Below are positions 11,650 to 21,475 of a stretch of 64,000 bases of DNA, in pieces. The notes beneath the pieces were generated by a model. It saw only the letters and a list, made by a program, of their open reading frames with translations. It ran no database searches and was not told where the DNA came from. Numbering within the stretch: the first letter of the stretch is position 1; each line of letters begins with the position of its first letter. A program made the position numbers and the translations under genes. The DNA is from Limnephilus marmoratus (taxonomy: Eukaryota > Arthropoda > Insecta > Trichoptera > Limnephilidae). The stretch is from positions 41,389,019 through 41,453,018 of the forward strand of contig OU862920.1 of the NCBI GenBank assembly GCA_917880885.1, read 5' to 3'.

Positions 11650-12255
11650 AAGAGCAGGTAATTTCTTTAATGGGGGACTGAAAACGACTGGCTCTAACAA
11701 AAAAAACTATCCACAGAAGCGAAGCTAGCAGTCCACAATGGAGTGCTGGTACATACCTTGATGTATGGCAGAGAGACATGGAACTGGCAGAGGAAGGATG
11801 AAAGTAGACTGAATGCTGTAGAAATAGATTACTGAGGTGTAGTTGTGGTAAAATGTACGATCGTGTGAGAAATGTTGAGATCCGCAAACAATGCAAGGCT
11901 TATGTAAGCGTAATGAGTAAGGTTAAAAAAGGGTACCCACGGATGGTTTGGGCATGTAGAGCGAATGAACGAAGAAAGGAGTGTAAGGAGAATACATAAC
12001 ACAAATGTGATTGGTAGGTGAAGTCGGGGTCTCCCGCATAAGACATGGCACCGGAGAATCATATATTCGAGTCGGGCCATGTCAAGAGTCAGAATAGTAG
12101 AATAGTAGAGTATGCACTGGACTATGAACGAATGTGGACGAGGCGAAGAGTGTGTGCCAAGACCTAGTTGTTTGGCGATCCGTGCGATAGTTACTACCAA
12201 CTTACTACGCCCACTGACAATGGTAACCCGTACAAGGAATTTTGTTGGGTTCAAG
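11650..12255 (+). pseudogene. RTE-like LINE (second type) C-terminus and 3' UTR
   Basis: Plus-strand translation in shifting frames gives EAKLAVHNGVLVHTLMYGRE, TWNWQRKDESRLNAVE, then WFGHVERMNEERSVRRIHN. This is the LYG.ETW...W.GHVERM signature of an RTE-like LINE lineage widespread in arthropods. The 3' part contains a conserved non-coding block (GAGGCGAAGAGTGTGTGCCA) that recurs at 18548-18822 (minus) and 34270-34445 (plus), so three 3' ends of one family are present. Several stops and frameshifts; inactive. Confidence 0.7.
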
Positions 12256-12928
12256 GAATAGGGAAAGATAGGGGAAAAGGAAAATCATATAATATCTGGC
12301 TCTTCTAATATATTTCCTGGGTACTACAGCTTGGTGGTATCTCACGTAATGGTAATATTTTATATTTTAAAAAGCTTCATATATAAAAATATTTTTTAAA
12401 GTTTTTTACAAAAAACAATTTTTATAACAGTTTAAAGAATACTTACCTTATTAATTTAATTATTGCACTTCAAGAGCATGGGTTTCAGCATAGAATAAAT
12501 ACGAACAACCTTATTCAAAGGATTTCATCTAACTCTGGATGTAGAGCAACATTCCATATATGCGAAGTAATTAATGATCACCCTACATGTTTACTCTAAT
12601 ACAAGTATTAGTTTCCTTTAACTTAGTATTATTTGAACGAAACGTTAAGGTAACAATATTGTATTTTTAACATAATATAGTTATCGACCACGTTTTGCTT
12701 GATAAGTTACTTTTAGGGGTTAGTACCCTCTGAAAATCGTTAAAATTGCTTGGTTTGCACGCCTTCAATAGATGTTCAGTATACAAACCAGATAATGTAT
12801 CTTTAAAAACAGATAGAGAGCATTTTCTTATAAATTTATAAATTAGTAAAAAAAATTAAAAATTGCTCCAGTTACAGAGGAGAATAATGGGCATTAAAAA
12901 AATTCGATTTTGATTTTATTTATTTAGG
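12256..12928. other. Stretch with nothing recognised
   Basis: AT-rich DNA without a supported gene or repeat boundary. It ends at the left target duplication (12929-12936) of the next LINE insertion. Confidence 0.5.
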
Positions 12929-12936
12929 TATTATCA

Positions 12937-13563
12937 TACAGTTAAATGGTTGCAATGTCGAAAAGGTGGAAAGATTTAGATACCTCGGCAGTATTCTCAC
13001 GGAGACTCTTGACTCAGAAGTAGAGGTTAGGTGCAGAATTGAAGCAACAAGAAATGCGTTCATTAAAATGAAATCTCTCATCTGCAATGACAACATCCGT
13101 TTAAAACTAAGGCAGAGAATGCTAAAATGTTATGTGAGGTCGGTCTTGCTGCATGGATGTGAAACATGGACCTTGAAAGTAAATACCATGAACAGGTTAG
13201 AGACTCTTGAAATGTGGCTTCACCGGAGAATGCTCAAGGTCCCATGGACCGACATGATCACCGGATTCACAGAAATTCTCAGGCGGGCTAGAGCAGATAG
13301 AGAACTGCTTACATTAATAAAAAAATCAGGAAAATTTCATATCTGGGTCATATCCTTCGCTTACTCCATTTAATATTGAAAGGCAAGATAGAGGGTCGCC
13401 GAGGGCCTGGTAGGAGACAAATGTCTTGGCTGCGAAACGTACGAAAGAGGACCGGCATTAGAAGTGTGGAGGAGCTATTCCGGGCAGCGCAAGACAGAGA
13501 GACATTTTGAAGAGTGATCGCCAACGTCGGGGGACCTGATAGGGCACACAAAGAAGAAGAAGA
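12937..13563 (+). mobile_element. RTE-type LINE, 5' truncated, with 8-bp duplication
   Basis: TATTATCA occurs at 12929-12936 and again at 13564-13571, bracketing a truncated LINE that ends in GAAGAAGAAGA. RTE-clade elements typically end in such short tandem repeats rather than poly(A). The coding content is the C-terminal region only. Confidence 0.7.
12940..13545 (+). pseudogene. RTE-type LINE reverse transcriptase C-terminus
   Basis: The frame reads VEKVERFRYLGSILTETLDS, then RCRIEATRNAFIKM, then SVLLHGCETWTLKVNTMNRL, then RRMLKVPWTDMIT. Near 13325, in an A-run, a frameshift moves the rest (YLGHILR, GRRGPGRRQMSWLRNVRK) to another frame. Near 13508 a TGA replaces an expected tryptophan. The order of blocks is that of RTE and related LINEs downstream of the catalytic domain. 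The frame begins before the GTG at 12966; upstream codons in the same frame match. It differs in sequence from the RTE copies at 8085, 17578 and 41266, so several lineages are represented. Confidence 0.8.
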
Positions 13564-13727
13564 TATTATCAGCCCGAGGTGCAGTTGTCCGTTTCTCTCA
13601 ATATCCGGGGGAGTAAGCAACAGTGACAGCAACAGTTTGGTAAAATACATATTGTTTAAATATCTTACTTTCATCTTAATCCCTTATTTCGTTTTATTTT
13701 ATATAAGTTATAAATTTTTAACCATAA

Positions 13728-14459
13728 AGCGCGGGTCACATTATGCTGGTTGCCAGCTGCTGCTTACCAGCGGCTGGTAGTAGTACCAGCTAGCAGCGGC
13801 GGGCAATCTGGTCACACTACTGTTGCTGCTACTCGCGTCTCGCACTCTCCAGTTAGTCATTCACTATATGTCGTCTGTCGTTTCACGTAAAAAGCTAATT
13901 AAGCAGTTGTTGAGAGAGGGTGTCAGGGAACTTAGTTTAGAAATGCTTAACCAGCTTCACCGCAAACAGAGACGATGGTGGGTCAGGCCATGGATACAAA
14001 GAAGGGAAGAATTAGGGGCATCGTCAAGACTTCTCCAAGAACTGAAAGAAGAGGATCCAGAAACATACAGAAATGTTTTAAGAATGACGGCCCCTCTGTT
14101 TCGCAGTCCACTTTAACTCAGACATTATAAATAACTTTAATTATATCAATTAAAAATTACAAATTATAAAATAATCACAACTAAACAACTTCACAAAAAA
14201 AAACACGTGCTTTCTCGTTGCTGATAGACGCAATAGTGGTCAGACTACGTTGCCGGCTGGTGCCAGCGGTCACGTGATTGATTATTCGCCGCTGCCTGCT
14301 ACCAAAAGTTAAACATGTCCAACTTCGTCAGCCGCTGACAAATACTCGCCGGCTGACGACGCCAGCGCCAAATTTTGTTGTCCCACCAAGCTGATCGACG
14401 GCTGGCAGAAGCGGCTTCTTCAACTCGCGGCTGGCAACCAGCATAATGTGACCCGCGCA
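13728..14459 (+). mobile_element. PIF/Harbinger transposon, deletion derivative
   Basis: The two ends form an inverted repeat of about 29 bp starting (A/T)GCGCGGGTCACATTATGC and continuing TGGTTGCCAGC. TAA flanks both ends (13725-13727 and 14460-14462), the 3-bp duplication expected for PIF/Harbinger. Internal GC-rich CAGC/GCTG blocks near both ends are subterminal repeats. The 732-bp length leaves room only for the start of the transposase gene, so it must depend on a full-length relative. Confidence 0.85.
13823..14116 (+). pseudogene. Harbinger transposase N-terminal fragment
   Basis: The diagnostic block is KQRRWWVRPWIQRREELGAS followed by SRLLQELKEEDPETYRNVLR: the region upstream of the DDE catalytic domain in HARBI1-like transposases (RR.WV.PW...R...G....L..EL...D...Y...LRM). 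The frame continues for a few residues (MTAPLF) and stops at 14116. No DDE domain follows before the right terminal repeat. The true start is probably ATGTCGTCTGTC near 13868, since the first 15 codons overlap the terminal repeat region. Inactive alone. Confidence 0.8.
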
Positions 14460-14462
14460 TAA

Positions 14463-15264
14463 CACAGGCTTGTCCTAGTAACGTTAAAAATTCAAATATA
14501 AACAATAATACCATGTAAAGAAACAATAAACAAACAAACAATGATTGCAATCAAATTTATTACACGCGATTTTCCATATTTCAATACACACGTCTGAAAA
14601 ATAAAAGGATTGGTTTAAAAATGCTTTGGAACAAAGTACTCATCGCTCTGCCCGAATTTTTCTTAGGCCGGTTTATTTCTGCAGAGCGTTGCTCAAATTC
14701 TTCCTTATGGCCTCAAGTACCTACCTACCCACCTTAATTGAACAACAGAAATACGGCAAGGTTATACCATGCATAATGTAACGATGCATAATTTATGGCA
14801 TCCTTAACTTATATAACGGCTCGTGATGCCATGTAGGTTTCACATTCTTAAATAACTGGATTTATCAGCTTTTTCGTTTTTTTTCTTATTCAAAACATAG
14901 TCACGATCATGAGAAGAGTGTATGAAGGAAAGATTTAAGACCGCGTGAGAAATGGCAGTAATTTTAAAATAAATAAACTTAAAATACCAACAATCGACTA
15001 AAGGACAGAATTTAATTAAAGACAGTAATTAGTTGCATTCATAAATGTCCGTAGCTAATTTCAGTCTCCAGAGAGTCCAGAATCTAGAGCTTTTAGCCAA
15101 CTCCTTTACAAAATGGAGCAGGATAAATTTAATTTGTATTTTAAAACATTAAAACAAAGCCTTGTCAAAATTCGCTTGGAAAATCGCCCCTCCAATGGAT
15201 CTGCCGTGACTCATGAGTGTTGTCAGAATGAATTCAGTTTAGAATATCGATTTAGCAACGCGTA
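14463..15264. other. Stretch with nothing recognised
   Basis: AT-rich; no coding signature, tandem repeat or terminal inverted repeat that I can support. Confidence 0.5.
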
Positions 15265-15390
15265 ATTTCATGATGCCAGAACTCACTAAAGTATATAGAA
15301 ACCATCGCGGGCTTGCGCAATTCAAATCCCCAAAGTTTCATCGCAATCGGGTGAATGAATTAGAAACGCAAAATTTCAAGACGCCAGAGC
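15265..15390 (+). repeat. Fragment related to the Rep-3 3' flank
   Basis: ATGCCAGA.CTCACTA, ATCGCGGGCTTGCGCAATT and CCAAAGTTTCATCGCAATCGGG occur here. The same motifs recur beside the Rep-3 copy at 33530-33857 (opposite strand) and, in part, near 15755-15790. It appears to be a decayed dispersed repeat. Confidence 0.5.
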
Positions 15391-15393
15391 TCA

Positions 15394-15418
15394 CTATTAT
15401 AATAATAATAATAATAAT
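15394..15418. repeat. (TAA)n microsatellite
   Basis: A run of TAA/ATA units of about 25 bp within a repeat fragment. Confidence 0.85.
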
Positions 15419-15805
15419 GGTCTCTATTCCAGAATGTGGGGAGGTGAGTGCAATCCCACACATCCTACATAGAGTAAGTACATACATAAAACACAAGTAA
15501 GTACCTAAAAAAATACATATAAATAAAAAAATAAAATAAAAAAAAGTAGTAGGCATCATTAGATAGTAGATATGCGCGGTTCTATAAATCTTCGGAATAC
15601 AATTCCCTCCGGCCAAAGTTCTTCTGCTAGGAATTTCTTTACTTCGATCGCTTTAACAGTGAGTTTAAAGGTGTTAAAAGACGTAGGACGAAAAGGCTTG
15701 ATTTTTTCAATCTTGGTACATTCCAGATCTTTATATATATAGTACGTAGTAACTATCGCGGGCATACGCGCATCAAATCCCCAAAGTTTATTATTTATAT
15801 TATTA

Positions 15806-16340
15806 ACTAGCAGACCCGGCCACACGTTGCTGTGGCTAACGAAACGCAACGCCATTACCCAACCTTTTTAAAATCCACACCACCCGCTTGCCAGCTGCCC
15901 GCTGTCCGCTGCCTGAATTGAATATTTGAATTTATCGGCTTTTCTCTACTATAATAAGCATGTATTATACATATAAAGTAATTAACTCGCCACTAATTAT
16001 ACAATGCTTGCAATGCAACACTGGATATTTGAAAAGGGAAAATCAAATACCTACTTACTCTAGGGCATTTATTATCTAATTTCTTCCGTAGAAGGAATTT
16101 CAAAAGTGACTATAGTACGGCCCGCCAGCCGTTTTAAATCGCACAAAAATATGTTTTCTTTGAATTTCTCGGCTTTTCTCTAATATAATTTACATGTATT
16201 ATACATATAAACATTCCTCTTCATTCACTCTATCTATTGGTGAAAATCGTATGAAAATCCGTTGCGTAGTTTAAAAGATTAACGCGCACATACATTTTGA
16301 GCGACTTCATTTTATACTATGCAATGATGATGATGATAAC
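15806..16340 (+). repeat. Dispersed repeat starting CTAGCAGACCCGGCC
   Basis: It begins ACTAGCAGACCCGGCCACAC, followed by GTTGCTGTGGCTAACG, and ends with ATGAAAATCCGTTGCGTAG, GCGACTTCATTTTATACTATG and a (GAT)n tail near 16325. It contains internal near-duplicates (CGGCTTTTCTCTA.TATAAT..CATGTATTATACATATAAA at about 15940 and 16170). No protein signature, so it is probably non-autonomous. The same kind of CTAG-plus-CCGG start is seen in the Rep-3 copies. Confidence 0.55.
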
Positions 16341-16469
16341 CGGGAGTAAAAAAAAGCGACACAGCGTCGATTATAGTCAACTGTTTATTTATATTAGTTT
16401 TTTGATGATATTTTATCCTTCAAGGGTGTTATTTTCTATCAATTTATTAGATACGGTATATACGGTATG

Positions 16470-16815
16470 GGTACCGCCGCACCGGGAACCATTTATTGGA
16501 TAACCAACACCTCTGCCAAAGGTCACTCCAAGTGGTTCGCTACGTTTGGTGACTTAGCAGGGGTGTCCGAGTTCATGGGGTGAGGTTTGTCCGCGTCTTG
16601 GCGGCGTCTGCCCACCAGCTGCATGCCTTTGACTTCTCCAGCTAGACACACTGATCCCAAGTTCCTACCCACCCCGCATACCCTTTTCCTTAACTTCCTC
16701 CCCTTCCTCCCTAAAAAGACCCTCCACACAGCATCCCCAAAGATGACACAGGCCCTGAGCGGAATTATTTTCCTCAGGGCCTCCTGTGGGGAGCTAATGT
16801 TAAAAGTTCCAAAAT
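16470..16815 (+). repeat. Rep-2 dispersed repeat, near-complete copy
   Basis: Begins near CCGGGAACCATTTATTGG, has CAAGTGGTTCGCTACGTTTG, then TTCATGGGGTGAGGTTTG, a pyrimidine-rich block with AAAAAGACCCTCCACACAGC, and ends near CCTCAGGGCCTCCTGTGGGG. The copies at 8735-9060, 32350-32600 and 58920-60066 share this order. Confidence 0.65.
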
Positions 16816-16933
16816 GATTACGGAAATGTGTATCCTTAATTTAACAGAGAGAAATGAATAGTCTATAATAAAACTAACTTAAAACAATTTTGTAATGCTC
16901 TATTAAAGTAGATAATCTGAAATAGGTTATATC

Positions 16934-17091
16934 GTGATTTATTTTTGGGATATGACGCAGTGTTGCGCTACCTCCTTTATTAAGTCGCAATCGCCTACAC
17001 TGACCGGAATATGGAGACTGTAACGCTGTCCCAAATGTTTGCTCAAGAGAGAGGTAGCGCAACGCGGCATATTACCCCAAATATAAAACAC
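16934..17091. mobile_element. MITE-A, palindromic non-autonomous element
   Basis: The left arm (GTGATTTATTTTTGGGATAT, then GTTGCGCTACCTCCTT) is repeated inverted at the right end. The second copy at 45566-45730 has the same arms. The length is about 160 bp with no coding capacity. A target duplication is not clear, so the parent superfamily is unknown. Confidence 0.75.
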
Positions 17092-17577
17092 CATAATACT
17101 TTAAAACTAAAATCATTCCATCTGAAATAGGTAATTATATAAATGTCGTAATTACTTAAAAAAATACGCCTGGCTAATTTATTGCGGTTCCATAAAAATA
17201 AAACTAATCTAACCTAACCTTAACGTAAACCCATCTATTAATTTCCCAAGTACTGTTTTATCCGGTTAACTTTATTGCTCACATCTGAATGCGATTATAC
17301 GCGGATTGCAATGGTAAGTACGTAAATAGTTATTACCCGTAATATCCTGTTATGCATTATTGAGAGTCAAAATAGCTCTCGGCTTCTATTTATAGATCCA
17401 GCAGAGGATAGAACTGCCGCAGGCCGCAACTCCCGTGTGAACTCTCTACTCATATTCCATACTAAATCAAGATTCCAATTATATTATTGCATTCCTCTGA
17501 AATGATGCGAATACCAGAAACTTAAAAGGGTATAAGTGCCATTTACAAAAAAAGGAGGTAGACGGGAATTTAAAGTA

Positions 17578-18088
17578 ACAGGAATATTGTGTGACTCCAA
17601 AATGCCTATAAAACTGAAAGGAAAAATATACCAGACCATTGTAAGACCCGCAATAATGTATGGCTCCAAATGCTGGACTATGTACAACTCCTACACTAGG
17701 CAACTTGAAACAGCAGAAATGCGAATGCTTAGATGGTCGGCAGGAGTATCATTAAAAGATAAGATCAAAAGTTCACGCATTCATGGTAGCCTGGGTGTCA
17801 CAGACATAAATAGCAAGCTGGAAGAACGACAGTTGAGATGGTATGGACATATAAGACGGAGACCATCAGACCACACAGTGAGGCAGGCAATGTCTATGGA
17901 GCTTCATCGACAGTCATCCAAAGGAAGACCGAAGAACTCCTGGACGACTCAATGTTCCAAAATTCTTCGGAGAAACGGCCTGGATGAAGGCGATACCCAG
18001 AACAGAAGATATTACAACCTGAGAACGAGAAGAGCCGACCCCAACAGCCTACCTAGGCAATGAGTTGGGACAGCGCAAAGGAAGAAGA
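17578..18088 (+). mobile_element. RTE-type LINE inserted in MITE-B, 18-bp duplication
   Basis: AGACGGGAATTTAAAGTA flanks the insert exactly on both sides (17560-17577 and 18089-18106). The insert is only the 3' end of an RTE-type LINE and ends in GGAAGAAGA, the short tandem tail usual for this clade. This long perfect duplication is one of the clearest insertion signatures in the window. Confidence 0.9.
17581..18063 (+). pseudogene. RTE-type LINE reverse transcriptase C-terminus
   Basis: The frame carries MPIKLKGKIYQTIVRPAIMY, then GSKCWTMYNSYTRQLETAEM, then RMLRWSAGVSLKDKI, then EERQLRWYGHIRRRPSDH and KGRPKNSWTTQCSKI: the post-polymerase region of RTE LINEs (Y..IVRP...YG...W, RML.W..G, R..RW.GH..R). 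The open frame runs on upstream to 17536, but those first codons (PFTKKGGRREFKV) come from MITE-B, not from the LINE. No catalytic domain; inactive. Confidence 0.85.
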
Positions 18089-18547
18089 AGACGGGAATTT
18101 AAAGTACGCTCAAGCATTCAAAGAAAACCCTATTTTATTTTTAAGCCAAATCCACAAAGTACGGAGGGATGGAGACGTACGTCCGTAAGCTTAAAAATAA
18201 AATAGGGTTTTCTTTGAATCTTTGAGCGTACTTTTAATTCCCGTCTACCTCATTTTTTTGTAAATGGCACTTACACCCTTTTAAGTCTCCGGTATCATGC
18301 CATCGTGAACCTGGTGTATTGTAAAGGGTGGATTTAAACACTCGCATATCTTGAGCTGCGCAATCTGCGATTTCATACATTATTTTCGAATTATCGAAAT
18401 CAAATTAAGTGGGTTTATAAAGGTTTTATTATCAAGTAAATAGTGAGAATGGCAAATAGTGCAATTTAAATAACATGTGAAAGGGCTTTCGCTGGAGAAG
18501 GGAAATCTTATATAGATAGTAATTGTAGAAATATTTTGCAAAACTAA

Positions 18548-18822
18548 CTAACCGCCAAAACACTCGGTCTTGGCACACACTCCTTGCCTCGTTCACATTC
18601 ATACATCGTCTCATACAAGCTCTTCTATTATTCTGACTCTTGACATGGCCCGACTCAAGTATCTGATTCACTTGGTCGTGCCATGTCTTTACACCCTTTC
18701 CTCGTTCGTTCGCTCTACATTCCTAAACCATCGGAGAGTTCCTTTCTTGATCTTACACATTACGCTTACATCAGCCTTGTATTCTTTGATCCGCAAAGAA
18801 TGCAAATATCTTGCATTTTTAA
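18548..18822 (-). pseudogene. RTE-like LINE (second type) 3' end
   Basis: Minus-strand copy of the 3' region seen at 11650-12255: AGGCAAGGAGTGTGTGCCAA, CGGGCCATGTCAAGAGTCAG, and coding remnants matching the GH.ERM.EE region. Too decayed to give an open frame. Confidence 0.65.
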
Positions 18823-18879
18823 ATAATCTAGATTAATTATGTTTTCACTGTAAGTACCAACCAAGCTACGGGGTATCAT

Positions 18880-18985
18880 AAAAAAATCGAATGCAGTTCA
18901 CACGCAGTACTGGTGAAACCTTTCCCACACAAGCTCATAATCAAAGCGGCCAATGCGCGCATTTGGATCGTTGTCCACAACACCT
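18880..18985 (+). mobile_element. MITE-C family, left-end fragment
   Basis: Carries ATCGAATGCAGTTCACACGC, a GGTGAAACCTTT block, and ATCAAAGCGGCCAATGCGCG, the conserved left end and core of the family. The right half is missing. Confidence 0.65.
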
Positions 18986-18988
18986 GGG

Positions 18989-19019
18989 TTAGGTTAGGTT
19001 AGGTTAGATTAGGTTAGGG
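18989..19019 (+). repeat. Interstitial TTAGG telomere-like run
   Basis: Six near-perfect TTAGG units with one TTAGA. TTAGG is the ancestral arthropod telomere repeat. The short length and repeat-rich surroundings point to an interstitial relic, not a chromosome end. Confidence 0.7.
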
Positions 19020-19215
19020 AAACAATGATGGTTTGTAATATTCAAAAAGAATGCCAAAATGTTAAAAAAGTCACCGGAGAACACCATCATAATCATGTAA
19101 AACTTTCGTTGCTTTTTACGACAATTACGTTTCTGACGGATTTATTAAAACGTTGTTTTATCTATTACTAAAATGACGTCGGTTCAAATCCCGGGGCACG
19201 AAAGTAAATTTTATA

Positions 19216-19983
19216 AAAAACTAGCTGGTCCCGGCATGCGTTGCTATGCCATTTAATAAAGAAATTGTTTCTCCCTGAGTGTCCTTTCACATTCGTCCTG
19301 TTCCCCTTCCGCCTCCCCTTCTTCTCCTGTGTCCTCTTCCCCTCTCGCGTTCCCACTCCGTCACCTCCACCTTCCCTCTCCCACTCCACTCCCCCCCCCC
19401 CTCTCCCGTCCCGCAAACCCCCCTCCCGAGTTCCCCTCCCCCTCACACGTCGCCTTCCCCTCCGGCGTTCCCCTTCCACCTTGCCCGCCTTCCCTCTTCC
19501 CTTTCCCGCTCCCTCGTCCCGCCAACCCACCTCCCGCGTTCCATATATTCAATCCCAGTACATTCAGTTTTTAAACAGCCCGCGTGCCACCTTTAACAAT
19601 TTTTATTCAAATTTCCATTTTTCATGCATATTAAATTTGGTACCTAACATAGGTACCTATTTAAAATATCAAGATTCTTGATTCGATTCAAACTATTAGG
19701 GGAGTACCTACTGTAAATAAATTTAACGACTTAAAGATTTTCAAAAATAGAATTGTTTTGCAAAATGTCATTCTCAAATACGCGAACTGTCAAACGTGCG
19801 ATAGTCGTTAGGTTTTCTTAAATTATCGAATTTTCTGCGCAATTTTCTTAATTTTTCTCTCCGTAAGAACCATCCTCGTACTTCAAGGAATATTCTAAAA
19901 AAAGAATTAGCGAAATCGGTTCAGCTGCTCTCGAGATTTGCGCTTAGCAACACATTTAGCGATTCATTTTTATATATAAGATA
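19216..19983 (+). repeat. Rep-3 dispersed repeat with polypyrimidine tract
   Basis: Begins CTAGCTGGTCCCGGCATGCG, then TTGCTATGCCATTTAATAAA and GAAATTGTTTCTCCCTG. It then has a C-rich, almost purine-free tract (about 19300-19530), and ends with AAATCGGTTCAGCTGCTCTC and TTCATTTTTATATATAAGA. Other copies are at 33530-33857 (minus), 38388-38491 plus 40459-40660, and a related one at 40756-42400. Open frames over the tract on both strands are low-complexity artefacts. Confidence 0.7.
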
Positions 19984-20027
19984 ATTGTTAAGTAGTACAA
20001 GTGGCACGTTATTTGTGGCACGTTCCA

Positions 20028-20252
20028 GAGTGGAAGACACTCCCAGTATCGCCCGGTATAAGACCACCATTTAAAATTGAAACGTTGCTTAAAACGGCTT
20101 TAGCCGTGTTTGATTAGCAGTTTTGAATAGTCAGGCACTTCCCCACCTTCCTCCTCCCATCTCTTTTCCCTCCCCACTACCTTCAGCCTCACAAAATACC
20201 CCACTTGGGGATGCCATAGTCTCCAGATGGCCGGGAGCTGTTGGAACTCGAT
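20028..20252 (+). mobile_element. SINE-1, body fragment without tRNA head
   Basis: Matches the body of the full-length SINEs at 63236-63640 and 29774-30172: GCACGTTCCAGAGTGGAAGA, GAAACGTTGCTTAAAACGGC, CCCCACTACCTTCAGCCTCA, TTGGGGATGCCATAGTCTC. The tRNA-related head is absent, so the copy is 5' truncated. Confidence 0.8.
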
Positions 20253-20984
20253 TTTTTGTGGTAATACGTTTTTTTAAATGTAAAAAAAAGTTTGGCTATA
20301 TAGTTATATCAATATTTTGAAATACTTTACAACACTAACTGGTAATTATTAGTAAGGGATCAAGATTGGCCTCAATAAATATTCCAGAAAAAGTTGATCT
20401 ATGTTGTGTCGCAATATTTAAAATAAAAATAAATAAAATCTTTAGACAATGAGGCACGCGATTCTACATCACTCTGAAGAGTTTCAATATAACTCAAATT
20501 AGAAATAAGGAAAAAAAATATAATATATGACCTAACTCTTGCCACATCCTATGTATGTTCGTGTTGAGATCATTTTGCATAATATCCTATTCGCAAAATA
20601 CAACAAAAAAAAAAAAACAATTAAATAATTTTTTTTAAATGCGACAGCTAAATTATGCTAATTTTAAAGATATTTTATCCTCTCCGGGCTTTGTTAAAAA
20701 GTCATTGTTTTTTAAGTCCGGTTTCTGCAGTTTCCAAAACGTTTTGAATTTTTAAGTTACTGCATCACATTCATATATTGCATCACATTATGAAATTATG
20801 ATTTTCTAAAAATGACGGACATCAGAATGTGAGAGTTGCTAAACCAGAATAATTCACGGCGTAATCCTGTAAATCCACTTGGGTCGAATCAGGTAAAAAG
20901 CGGAAACACATAAGTGTATCATCGTCAATCATCATCATCAAACAGAATTAAAAGACTTGCCTCTGCGGGGTTAAATTTAAGAAC
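20253..20984. other. Stretch with nothing recognised
   Basis: AT-rich, with homopolymer runs; no gene or repeat boundary supported. Confidence 0.5.
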
Positions 20985-21475
20985 CCGGCATCGAATGCAT
21001 GTCTGCCGCCGCGCCGCGCCGTACGTGCAGCACCAAATAATGTGGACGTGAAACAAATAAAAAATGACATTGTAATTCGGTTTCGAATTCAAGTATTCGT
21101 CAAAGGATGGCGCTACTTCCTGTAGCAGGTCGCATGAGAACGTGCCCCCCTTGGTATACCTAAGTACAACGATTTTGTAAATGTGAGTATCTCTACCGAT
21201 ATGGAAAGATTGACGGTAATACTTGGTTGTGAATAGTAGTATCACGCGGCTATATATTACATATTACGTCATTGCCTGTTCCGGTTTCTTTGTCCAAGTT
21301 GCTTTGTCCCGGTGACTAGCTATCACTGGATCACAATGCACCCTAGGAACGGGCTATTTTACGGGCGATTTATAAAATGGTCACCAACACTAATTGGGCG
21401 AAGCCGAACCATTCCACCCGCAGGACCTAGCAGCGAAAATCTGTGGAGCGGTTTTTAACTGCTAGTTTAGAATGA
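20985..21475 (+). repeat. Rep-5 dispersed repeat, copy 1
   Basis: Aligns along its length with 37430-37895. Shared landmarks: GAACCC near the start, AATTCGGTTTCGAATT, GCTACTTCC.GTAGCAGGTC, GGCTATATATTACATAT.ACG, and ATAAAATGGTCACCAACACT. Internal TATA-like sequence and co-linear length make a solo LTR possible, but no TG...CA ends or duplication are clear. Confidence 0.6.

Larger units (their letters stand above)
17511..18295. mobile_element. MITE-B, palindromic element split by a LINE
   Basis: The right end, inverted, reads ATACCGGAGACTTAAAAGGG and pairs with ATACCAGAAACTTAAAAGGG at the left end. Pairing continues through AAGTGCCATTTACAAAAAAA and GAGGTAGACGGGAATT. Past the LINE insertion the pairing resumes: 18107-18145 with 18190-18230 (both carry the AACCCTATTTTATTTTTAAG arm). 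The spacer is about 45 bp. Without the LINE the element is about 255 bp. Confidence 0.8.

Noticed and set aside
11829..12254. 141-codon minus-strand frame
   Set aside because: Antisense to the RTE-like LINE remnant, whose plus-strand translation carries the conserved motifs.
17536..18063. A 175-codon frame as an independent gene
   Set aside because: Its first codons are MITE-B and the rest is an RTE LINE tail inserted with an 18-bp duplication.
18989..19019. True telomere
   Set aside because: Only six units, followed by ordinary dispersed repeats on both sides.
19168..19681. Proline/serine-rich and glycine/arginine-rich frames on both strands
   Set aside because: They lie on the polypyrimidine tract of Rep-3 and are open in several frames at once.
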